Source: Candidatus Hodarchaeota archaeon (GTDB taxonomy: Archaea; Asgardarchaeota; Heimdallarchaeia; Hodarchaeales; Hodarchaeaceae). From it: DNA of 64,000 bases. Under the pieces are notes generated by a model that saw only the letters and a list, made by a program, of their open reading frames with translations, did not search any database and had not been told where the DNA came from. The number at the start of each line of letters is the position of its first letter. Position 1 is the stretch's first letter. The stretch covers positions 84,418-148,417 of the forward strand of contig JAEOSR010000038.1 of assembly GCA_016840285.1 (NCBI GenBank), given 5' to 3'. A program made the position numbers and the translations under genes. This document shows positions 7,295-16,343 of the stretch, piece after piece.

Positions 7295-8812
7295 ATGATT
7301 ATGCTACAAAGAATTCAGTTCACTAGAATACAGCTAATTGTATCTTTTAGTCTTATTATCTTTTTCGTCATGAGCGGAATAAACTCAAACATTATTTTCC
7401 ATATAAGTCCATCTTCCAGTAATGAAGTAAAGGCTGTTGGGCATCAACGAACTTTCTGGACTTGTGACTTTTCTATTCCCTCATTTTATGAACTAAATGC
7501 AACATTACTGGCAATTGGAGAACATTGCTGTATTTACATGCAAGATGATTGTATTTCAGAACTTGGGGAATCAGTTGCAATTAGTCAAACTGAAACCATT
7601 CGTGATGAATATGACACTTCCATTTATCCTCAAGTGATTGACTTAGCTGGGCATCCAAATGGGACCTTGGGGGATATCGATAACGATCCTCGGATCTTCA
7701 TCTTACTCTCCCGTAATACGATGACTTACTATTCCGAACGGAATGAATTTTCTTCTTCTATAGTATCGTATACAAACGAGTGTGAAATGTTTTATCTTTA
7801 CTATAAGTGTCATAGTATTTCATGGACACTAGCTGTTGTTGCACATGAATTTCATCATCTGATTTGGTTTAATAATGAATTAGATGAACCCCCATTGACC
7901 CTTGAGGCATTAGCTCAATATGCTATGTATCACGCTGGATACTTAGCTCCCTATAACAATCTCGCCCCTCAGGTTGGGTACTATCTTTCACACCCAGAAG
8001 ATTCTATTCTGTATTGGTCCCACAATGATTATGGAAGCGGATATTTACTTGCTTTCTACATTGCGGAACATTATGGGGTGGAAATTCTCCGAAATCTAAT
8101 AACAGAGCCATCTGATGGACCAGCTGGAATTGAAACGGTTTTACAAAGAGCTGGTCATAATATCACATTTAATGAACTCTATGTGAATTGGATCACGGCA
8201 CTGACAATAGATGAACCTGGATTTCAAAACGACATCTATGGTTTTAAAGAAATTGACGCCAAAATTACTCGATTTATCCTTGTTAATGATTTTCCTATCC
8301 TTAATGACTCTGTTACCCTCCAATATTATGGATTTCATATTCATAAATTACTATCTCCACCGGATAATTTCACTGTTCAGATAAAAAAATTCTCAAATCA
8401 TGCCATTGCTACATCCATTGCATCACATGATGCCTTTGGATGGCATATACGCCAAAACATTCATGATGAAAAGGATACAATAATTACCGATAATATTGTA
8501 GGTAATTCGATTGATGTGGCTTATGTTTTAACTAGTTACGTCTCGAAAGTCACACCAGTCGCCTCTAGAAATGAAACTGGTCCTTCAACTGGAATCGAAA
8601 TATCAATATTCCAATCTCAAGGGATACCCAAAACTACTCCCCAAGTACCTACAACTGTAACCAAAACCTCTATACACACTTCCCAGACATCTAGATCAGT
8701 GGATAGATCAAATTGGGATCAAATGATACCTCTATCAATATTCTTGGGAATCTGTCTTCTATTTGGAATTATCATTACCATCTGGCTAAAAGCTTTTTCG
8801 AGAAGAAAATAA
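7295..8812 (+). CDS. Secreted, C-terminally anchored zinc metalloprotease (HEFHH)
   Basis: An N-terminal hydrophobic signal (about residues 11-35) precedes an ectodomain with the zinc motif HEFHH at 184-188 and a following Glu204 in LEALAQYA, as in HExxH-E metallopeptidases of the M6/M30 (immune inhibitor A, hyicolysin) type. The segment GDIDNDPRIFILL before it is also typical of that group. A Thr/Ser/Pro-rich linker (~430-475) leads to one membrane helix (~482-500) and the tail KAFSRRK, so the enzyme should sit on the outer face of the cell. Several cysteines (57, 78, 79, 86, 163, 172) could form disulfides. Substrate is unknown; extracellular protein degradation is inferred. Confidence 0.85.
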   Translation: MIMLQRIQFTRIQLIVSFSLIIFFVMSGINSNIIFHISPSSSNEVKAVGHQRTFWTCDFSIPSFYELNATLLAIGEHCCIYMQDDCISELGESVAISQTETIRDEYDTSIYPQVIDLAGHPNGTLGDIDNDPRIFILLSRNTMTYYSERNEFSSSIVSYTNECEMFYLYYKCHSISWTLAVVAHEFHHLIWFNNELDEPPLTLEALAQYAMYHAGYLAPYNNLAPQVGYYLSHPEDSILYWSHNDYGSGYLLAFYIAEHYGVEILRNLITEPSDGPAGIETVLQRAGHNITFNELYVNWITALTIDEPGFQNDIYGFKEIDAKITRFILVNDFPILNDSVTLQYYGFHIHKLLSPPDNFTVQIKKFSNHAIATSIASHDAFGWHIRQNIHDEKDTIITDNIVGNSIDVAYVLTSYVSKVTPVASRNETGPSTGIEISIFQSQGIPKTTPQVPTTVTKTSIHTSQTSRSVDRSNWDQMIPLSIFLGICLLFGIIITIWLKAFSRRK

Positions 8813-8891
8813 TCTTAATGACAACAATAACTGAATTTCGTAAAGGGGTCATTTTAACCACCTTAAGACAGTTGAAAACAAGTGGATTATC

Positions 8892-9071
8892 ATGACTACC
8901 GAAGAAATGCTTAACAAATTTACCGATGAGCATATTAAGGATGGAGCTGATGAGCATATTGATTCGTTAGCCAAGAAATATCTTAATGCTGACAGAAATC
9001 CTTTTCGTTCTTCCACTGAGTGTAGAATGGTTTACAAAATAAAACCTATTTCTGTCTTCAGGATCAACTAA
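8892..9071 (+). CDS. Possible small hypothetical protein (59 aa)
   Basis: An ATG frame of 59 codons lies between the protease and the sugar dehydrogenase, starting MTTEEMLNKFTDEHIKDG. It overlaps by ATGA a 25-codon frame starting at ATG 8818 (MTTITEFRKG). The first half is charged and helical; the last part looks less natural. Either a small soluble protein or remains of a longer gene. No family recognised. Confidence 0.28.
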   Translation: MTTEEMLNKFTDEHIKDGADEHIDSLAKKYLNADRNPFRSSTECRMVYKIKPISVFRIN

Positions 9072-9094
9072 CTCTTTATTAAAATGGGTTTTAT

Positions 9095-10441
9095 ATGAAG
9101 AAAGCAGCAAGTATAATGATTCTGTTTATTTTATTTATATTAACAGTCATAGCATTTAGCACACATGCTAGAACTCGTAATACAACGAGTAACTCCACTC
9201 TAGAATTTGATGATGTCGAATTTCTGATCGAACAGGCTTTCCCCAACCTCACGTTTAGTAATCCAGTCGGTCTTTATCATGCTGGTGATGATAGTAATCG
9301 TCTCTTTGTTGTCGAACAGGAAGGGATCATCTATACATTCAATAACTCAGGGTTAGTAACCTCCACCGAGGTTTTCTTGGATATCTCTGATAAGGTACTA
9401 TATGGAGGAGAACAAGGTCTTCTAGGCCTAGCTTTTCATCCTAATTATTCCTCCAACGGATATTTCTACCTTAACTACATTTCAGATACTCCTCGCCGAA
9501 CAGTTGTTGCTCAGTATTCGATCCTGAATAATAATTCCAACCTAGCAAATCGTACAAGTGAATATGTACTATTAGAGGTGACACAACCATTCTCAAATCA
9601 TAATGGAGGTCAAATAACCTTTGGATCCGATGGGTATCTCTACATTGCATTAGGTGATGGTGGTAGCGGAGGTGACCCCCTGGGGCACGGTCAAAATCGA
9701 TCAACCTTATTAGGATCGATCCTTCGAATTAATGTGGATAATATTTCATCTAATACAGCTTATACCATTCCAGATGATAATCCCTTCGTAGGAAATGTTA
9801 ATAATTTTCGTGAAGAAATTTTTGCATATGGATTACGGAACCCTTGGCGGCTCAGTTTTGATTCCGTGACAGGTTCACTTTGGGCTGCCGATGTCGGTCA
9901 AAACAAGATTGAGGAAATCGATATTATTGAAAAAGGTGATAACTATGGCTGGAATATTATGGAAGGATCTCTTTGTTACTCCCCATCCACAGGATGTAAT
10001 CAAACAGAGCTGACAATTCCAATTTTTGAATATGGTCACGATATCGGTAATTCAATAACAGGGGGTTATGTGTATCGTGGTTCTTTGCTCATCACTTTAT
10101 ATGGTTATTATATCTATGCAGACTATGGCTCAGGGAGGATTTGGGCGTTAATCTATGATAATTCGACTGTTCAAAATTATCTCCTTGTTGATACTCCATT
10201 AAATATCGTTTCTTTTGGTGTTGACAAAGAAAATGAGTTATATATTTGCGCATTTGATGGAAAAATCCATAAACTGAAAGAGACTATAAACAAATCCACA
10301 GCTATCAGTACCTCTTCATTCTTTACATCGTCTCAACCAACAACTATACAAACAAGTACAGTTGTAGGATTCTTAACAACATCAGTGCTGTTGTTGTTTC
10401 CATTCACCATTTTTTTGAGGCGAAAAAGAAACCAGCAGTGA
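9095..10441 (+). CDS. PQQ-dependent aldose sugar dehydrogenase-like protein (GSDH/HHIP fold), exported and anchored
   Basis: A signal peptide (first ~25 residues) precedes a six-bladed propeller of the glucose/sorbosone dehydrogenase family: EGIIYTF, GLLGLAFHPNY, GGQITFGSDGYLYIALGDGGSGGD, YGLRNPWRLSFD, WAADVGQNKIEEI. In bacterial soluble relatives this fold binds PQQ and Ca2+ and oxidises aldoses. Whether this host makes PQQ cannot be judged from the window, and other cofactors or a pure binding role are possible. A Ser/Thr linker is followed by a C-terminal helix and RRKRN, so the enzyme is displayed on the surface like the protease before it. Confidence 0.92.
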   Translation: MKKAASIMILFILFILTVIAFSTHARTRNTTSNSTLEFDDVEFLIEQAFPNLTFSNPVGLYHAGDDSNRLFVVEQEGIIYTFNNSGLVTSTEVFLDISDKVLYGGEQGLLGLAFHPNYSSNGYFYLNYISDTPRRTVVAQYSILNNNSNLANRTSEYVLLEVTQPFSNHNGGQITFGSDGYLYIALGDGGSGGDPLGHGQNRSTLLGSILRINVDNISSNTAYTIPDDNPFVGNVNNFREEIFAYGLRNPWRLSFDSVTGSLWAADVGQNKIEEIDIIEKGDNYGWNIMEGSLCYSPSTGCNQTELTIPIFEYGHDIGNSITGGYVYRGSLLITLYGYYIYADYGSGRIWALIYDNSTVQNYLLVDTPLNIVSFGVDKENELYICAFDGKIHKLKETINKSTAISTSSFFTSSQPTTIQTSTVVGFLTTSVLLLFPFTIFLRRKRNQQ

Positions 10442-10588
10442 GTTCTCTCATTCATATTAATAATTACTTTGCGTATCTATTTAATCGTGAAGCGCCGATT
10501 GCCTTTTTCTTCTTGAAATGAGAGATAACTTATGTCATTCGTCTCTCTAATTTAGTATCTATTGCCTCAAAAAGAAGAGTTTTATTAG

Positions 10589-10973
10589 ATGGTTAATAAT
10601 TTTAGAGTAGACACGAATGCAGATGGATGTGTCCTGTATGAAGAAAGCAAAAGCAACCCATGATGGTACTGAAATTGCAGAAAAAAGAGACAGAATTGCA
10701 GATGAAATGTCTGAAGATGAAATATTTATTCGAACAGTGGACAACGCTTTAAAAGTACCAAATGCAAATTCACTAGAGAAATTAATATTAGCATTCTCCA
10801 CTATTCCAGAAGCAAGATCAGATTTCCCTCTGGCTAGAGATCGCTTTATTGATATTCTTGATTTTCTTGAAACAAATGAAGAGTTTCCCCCAGAAGAGAT
10901 AGTGCTTTTAAAACATTCAATTGAAAATGTTAATTCTTTTCAAGAGCTTTTAGCGTGGAGAGTTGAAAACTAA
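10589..10973 (+). pseudogene. Hypothetical soluble protein, probably frameshifted near its start
   Basis: The longest single frame starts at ATG 10617 (118 aa), but its first 14 residues look unnatural. A better N-terminus is read in another frame from ATG 10589 (MVNNFRVDTNADGCVLYEE), which stops at 10663. Removing one C of the CCC run at 10657-10659 joins the two into one ~127-residue protein. The body is helical and acidic (RDRIADEMSEDEIFIRTVD; later FIDILDFLETNEEFPPEEI). No family is recognised. If the frameshift is not real, a start at the internal ATG near 10706 is also possible. Confidence 0.5.
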
Positions 10974-10999
10974 TCCCAATCTAGTCCATATTTTTACTA

Positions 11000-11551
11000 T
11001 CACAAGATTAAGAGACCTTTATCTACTTGTTGACGCAGTTTTAAAGCTTCTTTAAGATAGATTTGAAACTCTAACAAAGGATTCTCGTCCATTGAGGGGA
11101 ATGTAACAATGAATAAACAACTCTTTGCTCCACTACACACGGTTTTAACGGTTTTAACGTTAACTGGAGTATTTAAAGTTGACTCAAATACCTCTTGTAA
11201 CCTAAAGCGGGAACAATTGTGTAAAAGAGACGAATACAACAATTTTAGTTGTTGTAATGGACAATGCTATTTAGAATATCGTACCTGAATAGAGGTTTCA
11301 GACTTCTTGATAAAAGCCTCTGCGCGATATTGACGATTTAATTTTTGAATAAATTGGTCAATATTTTGGCCTTTTAGCCGAGTTTTTCGGATTAAATTTA
11401 CTGCTTGGGGGTGAGTACATGCTCTCCCACATGATTTTAAACCCTCTGCGTGAACCTGTTTAGATTAGTCTTCAAGACCTTTGAAAAGTCCTAAAAACCA
11501 TTGTTTCAAAAATCCAAAAATCCATTGTTCACTATTATGATGTTCATTCAT
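11000..11551 (-). pseudogene. 184-codon gene with two in-frame stop codons (DUF6144/V4R-like cysteine motif protein)
   Basis: Reading the minus strand from ATG at 11551, one frame runs to TGA at 11000-11002 with coding-like sequence throughout, broken only by TAA at 11465-11467 (codon 29) and TAG at 11267-11269 (codon 95). Features include MNEHHNSEQWIFGFLKQW at the start, LKSCGRAC, then CPLQ and LLHNCSRFRLQEVFESTLN, and KSCLFIV. Spaced cysteines with a final Cys-rich fold resemble DUF6144 or 4-vinyl-reductase-like (V4R) ligand-binding proteins; this is only a resemblance. Each stop is one base from a tyrosine codon. A TATA-like box is retained upstream. Most likely a young pseudogene; stop decoding is a remote alternative. 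Confidence 0.65.
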
Positions 11552-11604
11552 TTTTCCACTTCCGTGAAAGGAAAATTTCCGAAAAAGTTAACATTCGCAT
11601 TCCC

Positions 11605-11613
11605 TTTATAAAT
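11605..11613 (-). promoter_or_regulatory. TATA-like box of the two-stop gene
   Basis: TTTATAAAT lies about 55-60 bases before the ATG at 11551 on the minus strand. It suggests that the promoter of the interrupted gene has not decayed. Confidence 0.33.
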
Positions 11614-11825
11614 AAAAAGAAAAACTCTCTGGAAATGTCACAAAAAAAAATTACGAAAAAACAGAAATATTAGTGAATAATCATCCTCTTAATTTTATAA
11701 TCTCTCTAATCTCTGATAAAACCATAATGGAAAGAAAAACTTTTTCCTGTAATATTTCTCAATTTGTGATGATTTAAGTCAAAAAAGAAGAATAAAAAAG
11801 AGAGAGGAATATTGTTAACCCAGTA

Positions 11826-11894
11826 TTATTTCTTTTTCTCTTTTGTTTTGGTCTGAGTTTTTTTCTTTGTTCCTTTCTTTTTCTTTGCCATCAT
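11826..11894 (-). CDS. Micro-ORF, 22 aa, extremely lysine-rich
   Basis: ATG-ATG then a frame of Lys, Thr and Gln only (AKKKKGTKKKTQTKTKEKKK). The plus strand here is T/C-rich, so chance is possible, but the frame starts and ends cleanly and uses two lysine codons. If made, it would be a strongly basic, disordered peptide able to bind nucleic acid or an acidic partner. It follows the acidic micro-ORF on the same strand by about 90 bases. Confidence 0.3.
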   Translation of the reverse strand: MMAKKKKGTKKKTQTKTKEKKK

Positions 11895-11982
11895 TATTCA
11901 CCATAAAATAAGCATTTCATCATTGTTCTGCAAAAATACCCTTCTTGGGGCCCATTTTTATGAATAATCTCATTTTTCAGGT

Positions 11983-12111
11983 TTAAGCATCTTCTTCATA
12001 ATACTTATCGTATTTATCGTCTTCTGTCCAGTCGTCTTCTTCGTCATCCCAGTTGTCATCCCAATCTTCCTCCACTTCTTCTCTTTTCTTATCTTTGGGA
12101 ACGTTCATCAT
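11983..12111 (-). CDS. Micro-ORF, 42 aa, extremely acidic and Trp-rich
   Basis: ATG-ATG start with AAGGA about 10 bases before. The peptide starts MNVPKDKKREEVEEDW and is then almost only Asp, Glu, Trp, Tyr and Lys (DWDDNWDDEEDDW). The regular D/E-W spacing and the sharp start and stop argue for a real small protein. No family recognised. Strong negative charge with aromatic residues suggests binding to a basic partner or DNA mimicry (inference). Confidence 0.42.
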   Translation of the reverse strand: MMNVPKDKKREEVEEDWDDNWDDEEDDWTEDDKYDKYYEEDA

Positions 12112-12469
12112 GGTTAGTGAATCCTTTTTCCAACATAATTGGTTCTTTCAACTTTCGGTTTATCCTAGTTTAGGGAAAATCTGACCGAGAAAAACGTTTG
12201 AACTTCCATGTTTTTTAACCTTTCCGTTTTTCTATAGCGCCATCTAAAGGAAATTCTTCTAAAATCATAATGTTATAATGAATCTTATGACCTATTCTAT
12301 TCAGCGTTGTAGTATTTTTCTTAAATCGAACAATTCATACTCTAAATTCCAAAAATAAAATAATTTCTACTAAGATAAACTAGATATATCTAGACTTACA
12401 TTAAGACAGGTAATTGATTTATGATCCGTTAAGAACGAAAAATAGAGCGTTAAATTAAAAATATTATGA
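12112..12469. other. Gene-free stretch with one short palindrome
   Basis: No convincing frame is seen on either strand. The only feature is the perfect 14-bp palindrome CTAGATATATCTAG at 12380-12393, about 90 bases beyond the stop of the 12470 gene. The stretch is very AT-rich. Confidence 0.4.
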
Positions 12470-13198
12470 TTATGCCAGAATAAAGGACTCTAATGAGTGA
12501 TTGACTATATTCAAAACCCTATTCAAAATGAATTTACGTCTTTGAGAGTAAACTTCCTTTCTATTTCTTAATCTCTTTAAATTTCTCTCACAGGCGGGTG
12601 CAGCAAACTTTAATTCATTTAGTGAAAGAGGATGCTTAAATTCTGACAAGACCATAATAGTAAAGTAAAAAGGAAAACCTTTCCATTTGTATTTACTATC
12701 ACGATGCTGTGAAAGAGCATTTAGATACTCAACTTTTCGGCTTTCACTTGAATCCCCATTTGATATTAAATACCGCAGATAACCAATTCCTTGATGTTTA
12801 CATTCACCAAGTGTACAAAGCTCTGTCACATAACATGAATTCTCCATCCATTCATCTGCTAGTTTAATAGTTGATTTTATCACGCTTGAATTGATTTTGG
12901 ATAAAACTAATACTCGTGTGGCTTCTTGTGTTAAGATATTTCTCTTAGCCAGTTGTGTTTGGAGCTTTTCGCCAGTGAAAAGTCGGATGTTATGATCAAT
13001 TTCTGCAGGTCTGAACGTTCCCTTGTAAGAGCCTTTTTTTTCTTGACGTTTACATAACCATTTTGTTATTGCTTCTATTTCATCCTTTGGAACCTCTTCA
13101 TTCCTAAAGAATACCTCATTTACCGCATCCAGTGTTTTGGCTATACTATATTGGTTGATCATGGGCTTTTCACTCACTTCGACTGATACTAGTCCCAA
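12470..13198 (-). CDS. Conserved-looking hypothetical protein, all-helical (242 aa)
   Basis: A soluble, helix-rich protein that I do not recognise with confidence. Visible segments are KWLCKRQEKKGSYKGTFRP near residue 50, LFTGEKLQTQLAKRNIL, a short cysteine pair region CTLGECKHQG, and WKGFPFYFTIMVLSEF. The helix pairs with intervening GFPFYFT recall repeats of alpha/alpha toroid (prenyltransferase-like) domains, but no catalytic motif is visible. No signal peptide or membrane segment. A second Met (MINQYSIAK) 12 residues in could be the true start. Confidence 0.72.
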   Translation of the reverse strand: MGLVSVEVSEKPMINQYSIAKTLDAVNEVFFRNEEVPKDEIEAITKWLCKRQEKKGSYKGTFRPAEIDHNIRLFTGEKLQTQLAKRNILTQEATRVLVLSKINSSVIKSTIKLADEWMENSCYVTELCTLGECKHQGIGYLRYLISNGDSSESRKVEYLNALSQHRDSKYKWKGFPFYFTIMVLSEFKHPLSLNELKFAAPACERNLKRLRNRKEVYSQRRKFILNRVLNIVNHSLESFILA

Positions 13199-13400
13199 TC
13201 ACTCCATTCATTTTTAACTCTTGAAAAGAAATTTTTGATTTATTTTCTATTTAAAATCATAAAATTATCTGGTAAATTAAAATAAAATAGTAGACATGAT
13301 GAGATGGCTATCAATAATGATTATATTCTCAAATTCGAGTTTTCAAACTATTTTATATCCTAAGAGGATAAAAAAATGAAGAGAGAGAGAAGAAAACTCT

Positions 13401-15671
13401 CTAATTGTATTTCCTACGTTTTCTCTTTCTAACCACATAGAAACTCAGGATAGATAGAAATACAACTATTCCTGTCAAGCCTGGTGTGACTGTTGGCGGA
13501 GTTACTGACGATTCAACAACTGTTGATAAAGTAAGAGTTGTTGTAGGTGGAATTAGTGAAGGATTTTCAATCGTAAACGAACTTGATGAAATCGCAGAGC
13601 AATGAAAGCCGATGTTATCAGTTGCCTCAATCATAATGTGTACAACTGTTCCATCATAAATATTTGAGAGATCCCATACGTATTCTGTTGATGAAAGATC
13701 GGAAACGATTTCACCCCATGTCTCTCCTTCGTCAGTAGAATAAAACACGGCATATGAGATAATATGGTCAAATTCACTGGTAGAAGCTGTCCACTGAATG
13801 GTTACTTCGTCTTCTAGTGTATCACTTGTTGGAGCTATAATGGTGGGTGAGGTCATATGATACAAATGTTCTAGCGGAGATAAATCCTGATTTTCAGCAG
13901 ATCCCTCAATAGGATAGGATCCTGTTCCAGTCCAATCATCCCAGTAATTATTTTCAAAATCATTGTTGGAACCTGCATCAATACAATTAATGTTATTATC
14001 CGAGAAATCGTTGGAAACTATTACGTTATCGTCAGCTGCTGACCCGATTGAGAGTCCAGTTCCTTCATTCCTAAAGATAAGGTTATTAGAAATATGATTC
14101 TCATCTGATTCAGCTTCAAGCAAGATCCCTTGCCAAAAGTTTTCGATCACAATATTTCGAAAAATTGTGTTATTATCATTAAAACCAATACCAGTATCAG
14201 TGGTCAGGGTAATTCCAACGTAGTTACCTTTGACTTCGTTGTCAGAAAGGAAGTTATCTTCACAAGAGTTCCCTATCCATATTCCTTGGTCATTGAAAGT
14301 AATAATATTATTAGTAATAAGGTTATTATCTGTCGTATTCTCTAATCTAATTCCGTTAGCAAGGCAATATGATAATTTATTATCAGCAATCACATTGTTG
14401 TTCGAAAAATAGAGGGCAACTCCATCAGCTGCTCTAATTACACGATTATTCCGTATTGTTCCATGGATAACGTTATGTAATAAGATACCCCACCCAGTTA
14501 TCATCATTCCATCAAGAGTGTTGTCATTAATACTGAAGAAGGATGTGGTATCACTGATAGAGATTAATGTCTCTCTAGAATCTGTGATATTGTATCCCTC
14601 AATTCGATAAGGATCATCCAAAGTCCCAGACCCAGGAAAACCTCTGAAATCAGCATCCCCATGAATGGTAAGAGGACGATCTTTCGCAGTTTCTCTTCCG
14701 AACCAGATCAGAATGTTGTCAACTAAAGTTTTCCCATCATGTACCCCTCCATTCCACACTCCGTCCGCAGTAATTAAATCATACATGTTTCTGTAATCTG
14801 AGTAAATCACCTCGCCTGAGACAACTACATATTTGTTGTTCCCCATGGATTGCATCGCTACTAGAGGATAGCTCGTGTTAATATTATGATTAGAATAATA
14901 ATCGAGCTCAGTTCCAGAAAGATCCTGATCGATTATCGTTGCATTAATGCTAGCTTTCATGATGATCTCAACCCCCTCGATTGATGTTTGGGTCAAATCA
15001 ACCACAGTACCACTTTGATATCCTAAAACAGGGCCAGGGGCGTGAAAAATAGCACTTGATACTCCTTTAGTAACAATAGAATTGATTTCTCCATCAGACA
15101 TAGGGGTCTGAGCAGCTATTCGATAGGAGGCACCATCATTGTTTACAACATCAGATACTCCGTCAGCGCCCATTCGAAGATTAACTCCAAGAGTAGATAG
15201 AATCTCATTATTCGGGCCTGGAGGATAGTAGCCACCGTAATCTGAATCACCTGCAACCCAGAGTAGGCGGGCATCACCACTGGTAAACCAATTATTAATC
15301 GTATCTAGTTCCGTCCCTGTAAAGCTAATGTTAGAGGCAGGGATTAATAAAACATTGGTACTCGAAGGAATAGAAAACGATCCTGTTATGTTCCTAAAGG
15401 TAGAACCTGCTGATGTCAAATTATTTTGCAGATATGTCGCATCACCAGCATATCCTAAGGTATAATGAGTCTGATCAAAAGCAACCGCTAAATGTGATGG
15501 AAGATCCACTTGAGTGATTGATGGCCGAATAGCTCCCTGGGATGGTTTCCTGACTATGAAACTATTATTTGCAGTTGGGATTCCTATTGAGTTCACTCCC
15601 CTTTGAATTCCAAGGCTTAAAATAACTGATATTATTGGTATAAGCAGAAAGAAGACTTTTTTCTTGATCAT
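13401..15671 (-). CDS. Surface protein: glutamine-amidotransferase-like ectodomain, NosD-type beta-helix, C-terminal anchor
   Basis: A 756-residue exported protein. A signal peptide (~1-28) is followed by a domain with VLLIPASNISF and INNWFTSGDARLLWVAGD, the pattern of DUF4350/class I amidotransferase-like extracellular domains. Residues ~345-580 are a right-handed parallel beta-helix of NosD/periplasmic copper-binding type (repeats of NNxIxxNxxxxNxxGI). An Ig/Fn3-like region comes next (~600-700). A Thr/Pro linker ends in TPGLTGIVVFLSILSFYVV followed by RKRKRR, a tripartite tail like archaeal sorting/anchoring signals. Likely binds polysaccharide or forms part of the cell coat. No operon partner is visible. 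Confidence 0.9.
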   Translation of the reverse strand: MIKKKVFFLLIPIISVILSLGIQRGVNSIGIPTANNSFIVRKPSQGAIRPSITQVDLPSHLAVAFDQTHYTLGYAGDATYLQNNLTSAGSTFRNITGSFSIPSSTNVLLIPASNISFTGTELDTINNWFTSGDARLLWVAGDSDYGGYYPPGPNNEILSTLGVNLRMGADGVSDVVNNDGASYRIAAQTPMSDGEINSIVTKGVSSAIFHAPGPVLGYQSGTVVDLTQTSIEGVEIIMKASINATIIDQDLSGTELDYYSNHNINTSYPLVAMQSMGNNKYVVVSGEVIYSDYRNMYDLITADGVWNGGVHDGKTLVDNILIWFGRETAKDRPLTIHGDADFRGFPGSGTLDDPYRIEGYNITDSRETLISISDTTSFFSINDNTLDGMMITGWGILLHNVIHGTIRNNRVIRAADGVALYFSNNNVIADNKLSYCLANGIRLENTTDNNLITNNIITFNDQGIWIGNSCEDNFLSDNEVKGNYVGITLTTDTGIGFNDNNTIFRNIVIENFWQGILLEAESDENHISNNLIFRNEGTGLSIGSAADDNVIVSNDFSDNNINCIDAGSNNDFENNYWDDWTGTGSYPIEGSAENQDLSPLEHLYHMTSPTIIAPTSDTLEDEVTIQWTASTSEFDHIISYAVFYSTDEGETWGEIVSDLSSTEYVWDLSNIYDGTVVHIMIEATDNIGFHCSAISSSSFTIENPSLIPPTTTLTLSTVVESSVTPPTVTPGLTGIVVFLSILSFYVVRKRKRRKYN

Positions 15672-15817
15672 TTCAAATCACTTGAAGTGTTCAAGAATAA
15701 TGAGACTCTATATATAACTTTCTAAACAGTTGAAAGTTGATGACTCTATTTAGAGCACATATCCAGAGGTGTAGCTCCGAAAGAGAGTAACAGTGGAGCT
15801 TCTTGAGTGTTATAGAT

Positions 15818-16330
15818 TTATTTCTGTTTAAAAAACTTCAATGGGTTTGGTATCCATCGTGGAACCTTTTTCATATAATCTAGGTACTCTTGCCCAAGAA
15901 TCTCTATTAATTCGTTTTCTTCATATGCTGCAATTAGATTAAGGAGATAGAACGCGATTAGAAAGGGAACGATCGATATGAGGGACATTGTCAACTGGAT
16001 CAAGGCGAGAAATCCAATAATATAAGCAAAGTACATCGGATGTCGCACCACAGTATAAACATCCTCAATGACAACCTTTGGATTAGTTTTGTCAACCCCT
16101 TCTAGAACTAACTTATGAGACCCATTGACTAATCTTAATGCGATAAGGACAACGACAATGAAGATCAACAGACGTAATTGTAATGGGATTTCTCGTGATA
16201 ATTGTGTTGTAAAGTTGAATAAAGAGTCTATTCCCCAAACAATCAAGAATGCGACTACGCCAATTAATTGAAATTCATGGGATCGTGGATGCTCTTTTCC
16301 AATCCCATGCGAATGTTCATGTCCTGACAA
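15818..16330 (-). CDS. Membrane methyltransferase, isoprenylcysteine carboxyl methyltransferase (ICMT)/PEMT-like
   Basis: A 170-residue polytopic protein with about four membrane helices and the family signature VVRHPMYFAYIIGF followed by EENELIEILGQEYLDYMKKVPRWIP. The RHP and the EE...YxxY blocks bind S-adenosylmethionine. The family includes ICMT, phospholipid N-methyltransferases and many proteins of unknown substrate. The N-terminus is His-rich (GHEHSHGIGKEHPRSHE), which may bind metal. It starts 13 bases after the flavodoxin gene and is likely in the same transcript. Confidence 0.85.
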   Translation of the reverse strand: MSGHEHSHGIGKEHPRSHEFQLIGVVAFLIVWGIDSLFNFTTQLSREIPLQLRLLIFIVVVLIALRLVNGSHKLVLEGVDKTNPKVVIEDVYTVVRHPMYFAYIIGFLALIQLTMSLISIVPFLIAFYLLNLIAAYEENELIEILGQEYLDYMKKVPRWIPNPLKFFKQK

Positions 16331-16343
16331 CTTCGATCACCAA

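Noticed and set aside
11267..11467. Pyrrolysine or stop-codon reassignment explaining the TAG and TAA
   Set aside because: Two different stop codons would both need decoding, while other genes in the window end at TAA and TAG normally; recent pseudogenisation is simpler.
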